64,000 nucleotides of DNA from Lacticaseibacillus hulanensis (GTDB lineage: Bacteria > Bacillota > Bacilli > Lactobacillales > Lactobacillaceae), in contig NZ_RRYD01000004.1 in NCBI RefSeq assembly GCF_004010095.1, positions 1 to 64,000 of the forward strand, written 5' to 3'. The notes under the pieces were generated by a model, which saw only the letters and a program-made list of their open reading frames with translations, did no database searches and was not told the origin of the DNA. The position numbers and the translations under genes are program-made. This document shows, one piece after another, positions 44,583-52,340 of this stretch (within the stretch, counting starts at the first letter, position 1; each line of letters opens with the position of its first letter).

Positions 44583-45839
44583 TTAATTATCGACGCTGTT
44601 TTCGGGTGTCGTGAGCAAACCGGCGCGATTAATGTACAGCAGGATGCCAGCGGTGATGCCGATAAGAAGGACGCCGCACAAAGCGAAGATGGGCATGGAT
44701 GCCATGTGGTCGAACCAGACACCGAAGACTAGGGTGCCAAGTGGGGCCAATACGGTGCTGATGGTCATATCAATGGAAAATACGCGGCCCTGGATTTGCT
44801 GGGGAATGATGTGCTGCTGGAAGACATTCATTGGCGTGTTGACGAACACGATGAGCGTGCCCATCAGGATATTTAAGACGATGAAGTACGCGGTGTTCAC
44901 CACGTTATTCCACCCGGTGATTGTGGGCAGACCAAAGCCGATGATGGCCACGGCCATAAGCATTAGGTTGAGGTAGGAAATCGTGACGGGATGGCGTTTC
45001 AGGTGCATCTGGCTGAGAACAATGCCGCCGATGAACATCCCGATGGCAAAACTGGAATCGGTCATGCCGTACTGGGTGTTCGATAACTTGAGCGTGTGGA
45101 CCAGTATGAACGGCAGACCAACGTTCAGCGCGGCGAACAGGAAGTTGATGAACGAGCTGGAGCCCATGAGCAGAATCAGCAGTGGCTGGTGCCGCAGATA
45201 GACCAGGCCCTCGCGGAAGTTGCTGATAATCGTTGGCTGTTTTGCGGTTGTTTCTTCAACTGGTGCCACAAACAGGAATTTCAGACCGATAATTGCGACC
45301 AGCGCGATTAATTCAAAGGCGACTTCCACGTAGGCGAACGTGTCGATGTTCACGAGCGTGTAAACCAAGGCGCCGATGATTGGGGCAAGGAAACTGGACA
45401 GGGAACTGACCGACTGGTTAAGCGAGTTGACCTGCTGCAGTTCATCGCCGGTGAAGAGTTGGACGAGGCTGGCAGTTAAGGTGGTGCTTAGGAAATCATC
45501 GGTGATTTGGAGCACCACGATGAGGCCGACCAGTTCAATGTAGTAATGCTGCGGCCAGACGCGAAAGATGAGGGCGAAGGCAACTAGGGTAATGCTGGTG
45601 GCTATCTGAGCCAGCACCATGATGCGTTTGTGCTTCATGGTGTCCACGATGTAACCGACCAGCGGTGTCAGCAGCACCGTTGCGAGGGGCCCGGTGATCA
45701 GGCTGACCCCCATGCTGAGGGCGGAGCCGGTGCGGCGCAGGATGTAAAGACCGATGGCGAAGGACAACATGGCGCTGCCGAACGTGCCGGCGAATTTGAT
45801 GATGAGGATTCGAAGCATTTGGGGGGAGATTTTGCGCAT
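44583..45839 (-). CDS. MFS transporter, multidrug/EntS-like
   Basis: 418-residue, 12-helix exporter-type MFS protein. The first loop SLITGPLATVLLTPLVGYIVDTMKHKRIM carries the DxxxxR/K motif A, and QTSLSSFLAPIIGALVY-like and GRVFSIDMTISTVLAPLG segments are typical of the MFS_3/tetracycline-EntS branch. It follows the LiaF-like gene by 94 bp on the same strand, so it may belong to the LytTR operon. Its ribosome site is weak, and the hairpin ACCCGC/GCGGGT lies just ahead of it. Confidence 0.85.
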   Translation of the reverse strand: MRKISPQMLRILIIKFAGTFGSAMLSFAIGLYILRRTGSALSMGVSLITGPLATVLLTPLVGYIVDTMKHKRIMVLAQIATSITLVAFALIFRVWPQHYYIELVGLIVVLQITDDFLSTTLTASLVQLFTGDELQQVNSLNQSVSSLSSFLAPIIGALVYTLVNIDTFAYVEVAFELIALVAIIGLKFLFVAPVEETTAKQPTIISNFREGLVYLRHQPLLILLMGSSSFINFLFAALNVGLPFILVHTLKLSNTQYGMTDSSFAIGMFIGGIVLSQMHLKRHPVTISYLNLMLMAVAIIGFGLPTITGWNNVVNTAYFIVLNILMGTLIVFVNTPMNVFQQHIIPQQIQGRVFSIDMTISTVLAPLGTLVFGVWFDHMASMPIFALCGVLLIGITAGILLYINRAGLLTTPENSVDN

Positions 45840-45933
45840 AATTAACCTGACCCGCGCAATGTGCGGGTTTCTGGACGGTGAGTTGCGTCCGGACTGATTT
45901 AATTGGGTGAAACGAGACTGTGGGTGATTTAAT

Positions 45934-46686
45934 TTAGATGTAGTAGATGTTGACGTCGCCGACCTTGAACGTGCCGGTCAGCACCACGGTTGGCCCGTCC
46001 GTTGCCGCCTGCCCGTGGACATTCATGTCGCTGATGAAATTATTGAGCTGGTTTTCCACCTGCCACGTTCTGGGAAAGTAGAGGTCGACCTCGCCAATAC
46101 TGCCGTTCAACTCGATGACGGCGGTGTCGCCGACTATCTGGGCTTGATCGAAGTAAATTTTCGCGTCGCCAATGTTGACGTTGATGTCCGCGTGCTGAAA
46201 GTTAGATGATTGGACGTAACGAGTGGCACTGCCCATTTTGACGTCGACGGTCACATCCGCGTCCGTATTAATCGTAGCCTTGCTGGCAGAGTGGTCGCGG
46301 CTTTTGTTACCGCCAACCTTGATGACCTTGTTGTTGATAATGATGGTGGCGTGGTTTTTCTTCTTGAATCGTTTTAACACCGGCTTTAGCAGCATTGATA
46401 GCCCAATGTCAGCCAGCAGCGCCACAGCCAAAATAGTCCAGGTCGAGACGGTATCGATGCCCAGCATACTGCGCCAGATGATGACCAGAAAGGCGAGCGA
46501 GAAGACCGTTCCGGTGACGTCGATACTGGCAAGACTGCTGATGGTTGAGGCGGTAAAGCAAATCGTGAAGACCCAGGACCAAAAGCCGACTCCGACCAGA
46601 TTGCCGGTAGCGCTGGCGAACATTAATCCGGCACAGGCGAGGAAGAAGACGCCCCAGAAGATGTTTTTTAGATTTTTTTTGCTCAT
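45934..46686 (-). CDS. LiaF-like membrane protein
   Basis: 250 residues: four membrane helices in the first 115 residues, then a beta-rich C-terminal domain (ATRYVQSSNFQHADINVNIGDAKIYFDQA, VIELNGSIGEVDLYFPRTWQVE, GTFKVGDVNIYYI) of the LiaF/cell-wall-active-antibiotics-response type. The ATG at 46686 overlaps the LytTR stop by 4 nt, so the pair is coupled. LytTR-LiaF-like pairs form simple envelope-stress circuits in lactobacilli, where the membrane protein likely restrains the regulator. Confidence 0.85.
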   Translation of the reverse strand: MSKKNLKNIFWGVFFLACAGLMFASATGNLVGVGFWSWVFTICFTASTISSLASIDVTGTVFSLAFLVIIWRSMLGIDTVSTWTILAVALLADIGLSMLLKPVLKRFKKKNHATIIINNKVIKVGGNKSRDHSASKATINTDADVTVDVKMGSATRYVQSSNFQHADINVNIGDAKIYFDQAQIVGDTAVIELNGSIGEVDLYFPRTWQVENQLNNFISDMNVHGQAATDGPTVVLTGTFKVGDVNIYYI

Positions 46687-47135
46687 GACAATGACCTCAT
46701 TTCGTTTAACCGTTCGAGGAGCAGCTTGTAGTAGCGCCTGGATGCGTAAACTTGTTTGTATGAATTGTGGAACCCAATCGAGCAATTCGCGATTGAGTGA
46801 TTGACGGCGGCGACCTGGTTTAGGTTGACCACCGTGGATTTGGCGATTTGGAGGAAGAATCCCGGCAGGACTCCGAGCAGCTCGTGCAGCGAGTGCTTAT
46901 TGGTGTAAATGTTATCGGCGGTGTGTACCTGTAGGTTGCGGCCGTCAGTTTCGATGAACAAGATGTCGCCCAGACGGATGAAGTGCTCGGTGGCGTCTTG
47001 GTAGCACGCCAATGTTTGGTTCGCCGGTGCCGTCAGCAGCTGCTGAATCCGGCCGAGCTCCGGATCATTGCTTGCTGCCTTGATGGTCACGACCGGCTCG
47101 GTTAGCGAATCATCAATTTCAACGTGGATCTTCAT
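46683..47135 (-). CDS. LytTR-domain transcriptional regulator
   Basis: 150 residues, no receiver domain. The LytTR DNA-binding domain occupies the last 100: FIRLGDILFIETDGRNLQVHTADNIYTNKHSLHELLGVLPGFFLQIAKSTVVNLNQV and YKQVYASRRYYKLLLERL. The ATG at 47135 follows AAAGGAGGTG. Three phased direct repeats upstream (47221-47295) are probable binding sites, so it likely controls its own operon. Confidence 0.92.
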   Translation of the reverse strand: MKIHVEIDDSLTEPVVTIKAASNDPELGRIQQLLTAPANQTLACYQDATEHFIRLGDILFIETDGRNLQVHTADNIYTNKHSLHELLGVLPGFFLQIAKSTVVNLNQVAAVNHSIANCSIGFHNSYKQVYASRRYYKLLLERLNEMRSLS

Positions 47136-47220
47136 GGCGGCACCTCCTTTGTGGCAACATTGTTTTTCTCTACGCTTTTATTAGACTACTTTGAGAATTA
47201 AAACAAAATAGTTTTAACAC

Positions 47221-47295
47221 AAGCGGTCAAAAAATGTGCGTAAGTGGTCAAAATCGGTCCGAAATTTGGCGGCAAAAGTACGTAAGCGGGTTAAA
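47221..47295 (-). promoter_or_regulatory. Phased direct repeats, probable LytTR operator
   Basis: AAGCGGTCAAA (from 47221), AAGTGGTCAAA (from 47242) and AAGCGGGTTAAA (from 47284). The starts are 21 and 42 bp apart, i.e. whole helical turns, and a weak match lies at the missing 21-bp step. LytTR proteins bind pairs of short direct repeats with about this period. Confidence 0.65.
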
Positions 47296-47488
47296 TGGGC
47301 CAGAAGTCAGGACGAACAGTGATGAACGTAATTGGCGCAGCTAAGTGCAAATTGAGTTGAGCCACGTCGTCTTGCCACCCAATTCCGTCCCAAAATTGGC
47401 AGGGATGGACACTATTTATGTCCCGTACCCTTTTCCTTCCCGGCGCAAACCTTTAGAATGGGTGTATTAAGTAGAAAGAGGCGCAGTC
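47296..47488. other. Intergenic region before the HExxH pair
   Basis: Includes TAGAAT near 47454 as a possible -10 and AGAGG before the start at 47489. Nothing else seen. Confidence 0.35.
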
Positions 47489-48442
47489 ATGACAGAATTA
47501 GACCCCGCAGTTTCGCAGCTCCTCGACAAGGTCAATGAGGGCTTCGATGTACCAATGGACATCACCGTTACCGGCGAACCCAGCGCTGAATTGCGCAACG
47601 CGGACGGCGACACCCAGATTGATGAGCAGTTACACGGCCACATCACGGTGACCAATCCACTGGCCGTAGACTACACCGTAAGCCATGAGTTGTGGCACGT
47701 TTTGCTTCGTCTCATGAATTTCCCATCTACCGGCACCGCGGTGCACACGGAGAACAAGGATTACAACGACCAGATGCGCGCCATCGCGGGCGGACTGGAA
47801 GCTGGTGTAATCCACCGCATCATCGTCGGCTGGCAGGCCGAGGCAAACTTGCTGACGCCGACCGTGCTTAAGGCGGTCCGCGCCGGTATTGAAGCCGATA
47901 CTCCGGTTGAAGTTGGCGAAGAGGACGACGGGATGGTCCTCACCCGCATTTTCAACCTGCTGGATGGGCTGCTCGTGCTGGGCGGACCCGACAGCGACAT
48001 GATTTCCGCTTGGTACACGAAGTACCCGATGGCGCTGAAGTTTGCCACGGAATTGTACAATGTGCTGACTGAGGCGGACCTTAGCGAACCACGGACGTAC
48101 CGGGTTGCCATCGTCAAGATGTTCAAGCAGTTCAATGAAACGATGAGCGTCATGGGCCTGAACCTTGATTTTGAGAACTTCATCGTGGTGCCACCTGTAC
48201 TGTCGAAGCGTCAGTTGCGGCTTAGCCTCAGCCAGCTGTACCTGCTGTCTAACTCCGAGTACGTCAGCGACAAGCCGCACACCACGGCGTACACGGCCCT
48301 CGGGAAGAGCGACAATCAGGCCGCGTTTGTGTTGCAATTAGACAAGAACCAGACCAAACCCGAATATTTCCAGAAGCTGTACGACCGGCCACTTGGGGAT
48401 GTGCTCGATGAATTCGGCATTGGTTACACGGTGCGCCAGTAA
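47489..48442 (+). CDS. HExxH protein 1 (putative zinc peptidase-like)
   Basis: 317 residues, cytoplasmic (no signal or membrane segment). HELWH at residues 66-70 (in TVSHELWHVLL) is an HExxH zinc motif; a conserved His109 in GVIHRIIVGW could be the third ligand. The rest is helical with IVVPPVLSKRQLR and PLGDVLDEFGIGY near the end. It shares length and all these marks with the next gene, so the two are old duplicates. No named family is recognised. It could be a peptidase, or an ImmA-like sensor. Confidence 0.72.
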   Translation: MTELDPAVSQLLDKVNEGFDVPMDITVTGEPSAELRNADGDTQIDEQLHGHITVTNPLAVDYTVSHELWHVLLRLMNFPSTGTAVHTENKDYNDQMRAIAGGLEAGVIHRIIVGWQAEANLLTPTVLKAVRAGIEADTPVEVGEEDDGMVLTRIFNLLDGLLVLGGPDSDMISAWYTKYPMALKFATELYNVLTEADLSEPRTYRVAIVKMFKQFNETMSVMGLNLDFENFIVVPPVLSKRQLRLSLSQLYLLSNSEYVSDKPHTTAYTALGKSDNQAAFVLQLDKNQTKPEYFQKLYDRPLGDVLDEFGIGYTVRQ

Positions 48443-48530
48443 TATTTGGCCCCGCGATATACAGTGATTCAGCGTTGGTCCTGGTATTTTCCGGCGGCCA
48501 GCGCCATACATATGATGAGGAGAACTAATT

Positions 48531-49487
48531 ATGAGTGAATTAAAGATAGACGAACTAAATCCAGCCATCCAGGAAGTGCTGGCCAGTGTTAACAAGGCCT
48601 TGCCTAAGCCGGTCCGCGTCGGCATTGCCGATGCCAGTGACCCAATTCTGCGTCCCAGCGATGGTCGCTACGGGTACGACGATGACGATAACGCGTTCAT
48701 TCAAATCGACAACGCGTACAACCTGGAATACACCTTCAGTCACGAACTGAGTCACCTGTTCGTGGACATGGGCGGGTTCCCAATGGTCCACAACGAACTG
48801 GATTTGTCAGCCGATGAAACGAGCAAGTTCGTTGCTGACGTCGCGGCCGGCATTGATGAAGCGGTGCACGAGGCAATCATCTCATCCTGGCAGCGTAAGC
48901 ACGGGATTTTGACCGACGCGGTGCGCAGTGCAGTTATCGACGGGGTGGAAGCCGATGTGACTGCTGGTGACGACGGCAAGGAAGCGGAAGAACTCGTGCG
49001 CGAGGGTCTCACAATTCTCGACGGGCTCATCATTGCCGGCATCGACAACCCGAAGATTGCGGACTGGCAGGACAAGTACCCAACCGCCTTTGCTGTTGCC
49101 GGGCAGCTGCTGAACACGCTGCTGCAGAACGAACTGAACGATGCGCGGGGCATTCGCCGCACGATTCTGGCGATGTTCGCGTCCTTCAACGAGATGTTCG
49201 ATCTGGAAGGTGCCAGTTTCGGCCAGCTGGTTGTTGTGCCACCAGTCGTTTCGGAACGCCAGTTGCGCCAGCCAGTTGGTGACATGTATCGTGTTGAACT
49301 GACACCATACAAGAGTGCGTTCGGTGCGGATGCGGTCATCGCCTTTGTGGGCATCAGCGACGAGCAGGTCGCGCTCATGTTGCACGAAGACCAGGAAATG
49401 GTCGAAGCCGGACTGATTGCCAAGTTGATTGAAATGCCACTGGGTGAAGTGATTAACCGCTACGAACTACCATTCACGCAGCGTTAA
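48531..49487 (+). CDS. HExxH protein 2 (paralogue)
   Basis: 318 residues, paralogue of the preceding protein: HELSH at residues 71-75 (TFSHELSHLF), His113 in AVHEAIISSW, VVVPPVVSERQLR and MPLGEVINRYELPF. Before HELSH an acidic stretch GYDDDDNAFIQID is specific to this copy. The sequences between landmarks differ strongly, so the pair is ancient but the zinc site is kept in both. The ATG at 48531 has GAGGAGA upstream; a hairpin GCGTTGG/CCAGCGC sits between the genes (48473-48504). Confidence 0.72.
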   Translation: MSELKIDELNPAIQEVLASVNKALPKPVRVGIADASDPILRPSDGRYGYDDDDNAFIQIDNAYNLEYTFSHELSHLFVDMGGFPMVHNELDLSADETSKFVADVAAGIDEAVHEAIISSWQRKHGILTDAVRSAVIDGVEADVTAGDDGKEAEELVREGLTILDGLIIAGIDNPKIADWQDKYPTAFAVAGQLLNTLLQNELNDARGIRRTILAMFASFNEMFDLEGASFGQLVVVPPVVSERQLRQPVGDMYRVELTPYKSAFGADAVIAFVGISDEQVALMLHEDQEMVEAGLIAKLIEMPLGEVINRYELPFTQR

Positions 49488-49490
49488 TAA

Positions 49491-49532
49491 AAAATGGTGC
49501 GTGCAAGCGGTGGTTTTGCACGCACCATTTTG
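49491..49532 (+). terminator. Terminator after the HExxH pair
   Basis: AATGGTGCGTGCAA/TTGCACGCACCATT stem with A and T runs. Confidence 0.92.
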
Positions 49533-49583
49533 GCTTTGCTGGTCGTTTTGGGGCCAAAACCACGGTTACTTTGGAGGATGAAA

Positions 49584-50174
49584 ATGTCTGAATCACGCCT
49601 TGTTGCCTTCACTGACGGCATCATTGCCATCATCATCACGGTGATGGTGCTCGAATTCCACACGCCAGAGCAGACCTCGTTCGCCGCGCTTTGGGCATTG
49701 CGCCATGAGTTTGCGGTTTACCTGTTTTCGTACCTGACGCTTGCAGTCTACTGGATCAACCACCACCACTTGTTTCAGGTGGTTGACCACGTCGACACGC
49801 CGGTTTTGTGGTCAAACATGCTGTACCTGTTAACACTGTCGTTCTTCCCGTTCGCCACCGCTTGGCTCGGTAGCACGCGGCTCACCGCACTAGTGCCAGC
49901 GATGTTCTACGGCTTCGTTAACCTGCTGGCGGATTTGGGCTACGCGGGTTTGGTCTGGACACTGATTTACGGCAACAAGAAAACGGGTGAGCCGGTGAAA
50001 CTGTACACTGGGAATTTGCGCAAGACCCTCATCAGCTTGGCCGCAAACGTCGTGGCGATGGGCAGTGCATTCATCTGGCCGCCGCTCGTGCTCATTATCG
50101 ACGGGGTTAACACCGCGGTGTGGGCGATTCCGGACCGGCGCATTGAACGTCACGTCACCCGGCGCAAGAAGTAG
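49584..50174 (+). CDS. TMEM175-family potassium channel
   Basis: 196-residue membrane protein with about six helices. The family mark RxxxFSD appears as SRLVAFTDGIIAIIITVMVLE in helix 1, followed by SYLTLAVYWINHHHLF. Bacterial TMEM175 proteins form tetrameric K+ leak channels. The ATG at 49584 is 6 nt after GGAGG; the ATG at 49578 abuts it. It is followed 13 nt later by the Nudix gene. Confidence 0.9.
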   Translation: MSESRLVAFTDGIIAIIITVMVLEFHTPEQTSFAALWALRHEFAVYLFSYLTLAVYWINHHHLFQVVDHVDTPVLWSNMLYLLTLSFFPFATAWLGSTRLTALVPAMFYGFVNLLADLGYAGLVWTLIYGNKKTGEPVKLYTGNLRKTLISLAANVVAMGSAFIWPPLVLIIDGVNTAVWAIPDRRIERHVTRRKK

Positions 50175-50187
50175 TTTGGAGGAAACG

Positions 50188-50655
50188 ATGGTTAAAAAGT
50201 ACACATTGGTCAGCATGCTCACGCCACTTGGGGTGGTCGCAATTAATCGCCGTAAGCCCCCATTTCGCGGTATGTGGAATCTGATTGGCGGCAAGGTGGA
50301 AAAGGGCGAAACACTGCTGGCGTGCGCTGCTCGGGAAACGCACGAAGAAACGGGCGTGTTGCTGCCGGAATACCGGTTCACCAGTCTGGGTGTGCTTGAT
50401 TGGTACGTTGATGGCGAACTGGTTGGGCTTATTTACCTGTATTCGGCCAAGGTTGGTGATGAATTGGGACTGCCGCGGGTGACGCGGGAGGGGCTACTTG
50501 CATCCGTTGATCCGAGCTGGTTGAGTGCGCCGGATAATCAGGGTGCAGTGCCGGACGCACGCGCGGTACTGCCCGCGATGCTTTCTGGTCGCAGCAATTT
50601 GCACCTGGTGGCGCGCTACACCGGTGATGAACTGACCCAGTTTGAGGAACTGTAG
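50188..50655 (+). CDS. Nudix hydrolase
   Basis: 155 residues, with a full Nudix box GGKVEKGETLLACAARETHEETGV. It starts TLVSMLTPLGVVAINRRKPPFRGMWNLIGGK, like the 8-oxo-dGTPase (MutT/YtkD) or ADP-ribose group, and would hydrolyse a nucleoside diphosphate derivative. GGAGG precedes the ATG. The next gene starts directly after its stop, so three genes (TMEM175, Nudix, DUF72) form an operon. Confidence 0.88.
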   Translation: MVKKYTLVSMLTPLGVVAINRRKPPFRGMWNLIGGKVEKGETLLACAARETHEETGVLLPEYRFTSLGVLDWYVDGELVGLIYLYSAKVGDELGLPRVTREGLLASVDPSWLSAPDNQGAVPDARAVLPAMLSGRSNLHLVARYTGDELTQFEEL

Positions 50656-51462
50656 ATGATTACAATTGGCCTCACCGGGTTCACCGATCATCCGGAATTA
50701 CTGAGCAAACGTGAGGGGTTAGCTGAATATGCCCAGACTTTTCCGGTAGTCGAAATTGATAGTTCGGCGTACGGGGTACCACTGTCAACCACGGTCACCA
50801 GGTGGCTAAGCCAGGTACCGCGGGGATTTAGGTTCATCGTCAAGGCGACCCAAACGATGACGCGGCACCACCCCGCAAGTCGATCTGAGCTCATTGACGA
50901 GTTTGCTCGCTTTGATTCGGCGTTCACGCCAATGCTCATTTCTGGCCAACTGCAAACCATTTTGTTTCAGTTTCCACCAATGTTTGCGGCCACACCAGCG
51001 AACGTCCGCTACTTGGCGCAAATCCGCACGTGGCTGCCCGAGGTGCCGCTTGCGGTTGAATTTCGGCACACCAGCTGGTTCACAGAGGCAATGAGGGCCA
51101 GCACCTTGGAAGTGCTCAGGGACAATGAGCTAGCAAACATGGTGGTGGATGAGCCGCAAACGCCGACCAATTCCGTGCCATTCCTGCCGGTACGTACTGC
51201 CGGCGACACACTGTACGTCCGGCTCCATGGCCGCAACCAGGCGGGGTGGCTGCGCGGCGAGCGGGCGCAGCGGACCAATTACGATTACAGCGATGAAGAA
51301 CTTGGTCAGCTGGCAGCAGCGGTTGCGGGTAAGTCGGACAACACCGTATTCATCTTCAACAACAACGCTGGCCATGCGGCGGCCCGCAACGCGCTGCGGC
51401 TTCGCGACATGCTGAATCTCGAGTTCGACAATCTAGCACCACAGCAACTCGACCTATTTTAA
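50656..51462 (+). CDS. DUF72 (YecE-like) protein
   Basis: 268-residue TIM-barrel-like protein. Hallmarks: GLTGFTDHPEL, FPVVEIDSSAYGVP, FRFIVKATQTMTRH, ILFQFPPMF, VEFRHTSW and VRLHGRNQAGW. The biochemical function of DUF72 is not known. The start codon lies immediately after the Nudix stop. It ends 14 bp before repeat copy 3, whose end hairpin may serve as its terminator. Confidence 0.92.
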   Translation: MITIGLTGFTDHPELLSKREGLAEYAQTFPVVEIDSSAYGVPLSTTVTRWLSQVPRGFRFIVKATQTMTRHHPASRSELIDEFARFDSAFTPMLISGQLQTILFQFPPMFAATPANVRYLAQIRTWLPEVPLAVEFRHTSWFTEAMRASTLEVLRDNELANMVVDEPQTPTNSVPFLPVRTAGDTLYVRLHGRNQAGWLRGERAQRTNYDYSDEELGQLAAAVAGKSDNTVFIFNNNAGHAAARNALRLRDMLNLEFDNLAPQQLDLF

Positions 51463-51582
51463 TCATTTCGACTATCGCTGTTCGGCAGCGTGAGTCAAAG
51501 TTCTAGATAATGTAGTGGTATAGGGGCCGCGCCTGGGCGGGGCCGGTGCGCGTTCCGTGCGGCTGGGATTTTCCGTGCGGCC

Positions 51583-51613
51583 GGTTGAAGCCCCAAAAGC
51601 GGGGTCTTCAACC
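51583..51613 (-). other. Module B hairpin, copy 3
   Basis: As at 30765-30795, except one loop base (GCTTTT for GATTTT); all paired bases identical. Confidence 0.8.
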
Positions 51614-51719
51614 TAAAAATTCAGCCCCGGATCTGCTTCTTGGGGTTACGAGCCTAATATGTGTTGTTAAGATCCACTGGGAAAGCTTTGTCCTCCTGGC
51701 GGGTCTTAATTTTTGCCGG

Positions 51720-51773
51720 CTATGGTGTGGAGAAGCCCAATGCAAAAACCGCATTGGTCTTCTCTCACCATAG
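51720..51773 (+). other. Module C hairpin, copy 3
   Basis: Top stem CCAATGC/GCATTGG around AAAAACC; the remainder of the 54 nt equals copy 2. The two G-C to A-T pair exchanges are compensatory. Confidence 0.85.
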
Positions 51774-52015
51774 CTTTCACAGGAAAATCCCAGCCGCACT
51801 ACACGCACACCGACCCCGCCCAGTCGCTACAGAGTGGTTAAAAGAAAATCTTACCGCGGCTTTTACAGAGCAGAAAGCATAATACCCTCGAGTGGCTAGT
51901 CCACCACTATTCAGCACCCGAAATGACTGAGCTATTTACTACTATCCAGCGGAGCGTTGTGGGGTTTGGCCGGAGGGTCCGGGCTGGGTCTCGGGTGTGC
52001 CGCCCAGCTGTGGCA

Positions 52016-52074
52016 ACAAGAATAGAGGTTGTGACGACCGCGGTTTTTGCGGTTGGCACAGCCTCTATTCTTGT
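52016..52074 (-). other. Module E hairpin, copy 3
   Basis: Minus strand: 13-bp stem ACAAGAATAGAGG/CCTCTATTCTTGT, C-A mismatch, TGTG/CACA, 3x3 internal loop, ACCGC/GCGGT, loop AAAAACC. Same shape as module D at 30306-30358. Confidence 0.8.
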
Positions 52075-52196
52075 GGGAAAAATTTAGATTTGTGTGAGGA
52101 GCTGTCAGGTCTGAGTTACAAGATGAAACGGGCGTCAACATGCAAAGTATCGTTCACACCTAATACTAGCTGCGACGATGCAAAGCTAAATTTTTA

Positions 52197-52227
52197 GTCT
52201 GGAGACGGCGCTTTTCCGGCTCCAGAC
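52197..52227 (+). other. Module A hairpin, copy 3
   Basis: GTCTGGAG/CTCCAGAC stem with A mismatch, CGG/CCG and CTTTT loop, preceded by AAATTTTTA. Confidence 0.8.
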
Positions 52228-52340
52228 GACCGCCACAGCGACCCGGCGAAGCACACCCGAGGCCCAGCCCGGACCCGGAGGTCAAACCCCGCAGCGCGGA
52301 GCCTCCCCCTACTGGTATACCTTCATCAAGCGTCTTGAAT

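Larger units (their letters stand above)
51476..52325 (+). repeat. Modular hairpin element, copy 3
   Basis: Order: end hairpin CGCTGTTCGGCAGCG (51476-51490), module B reversed, centre, module C forward, spacer of about 100 bp, module E reversed, centre, module A forward, then loss of the right end hairpin shortly before the thrE stop codon. It is homologous from end to end to copy 2 in opposite orientation; module E stands where copy 2 has D. Several short frames cross it; none has a conserved start or a ribosome site. Confidence 0.88.

Noticed and set aside
51661-51882. 73-codon frame also present in copy 2 (30476-30691), with the shared peptide WRVLIFAGYGVEKP
   Set aside because: The start differs between copies (a one-base indel lies upstream), there is no ribosome site, and differences follow hairpin pairing rather than codon third positions.
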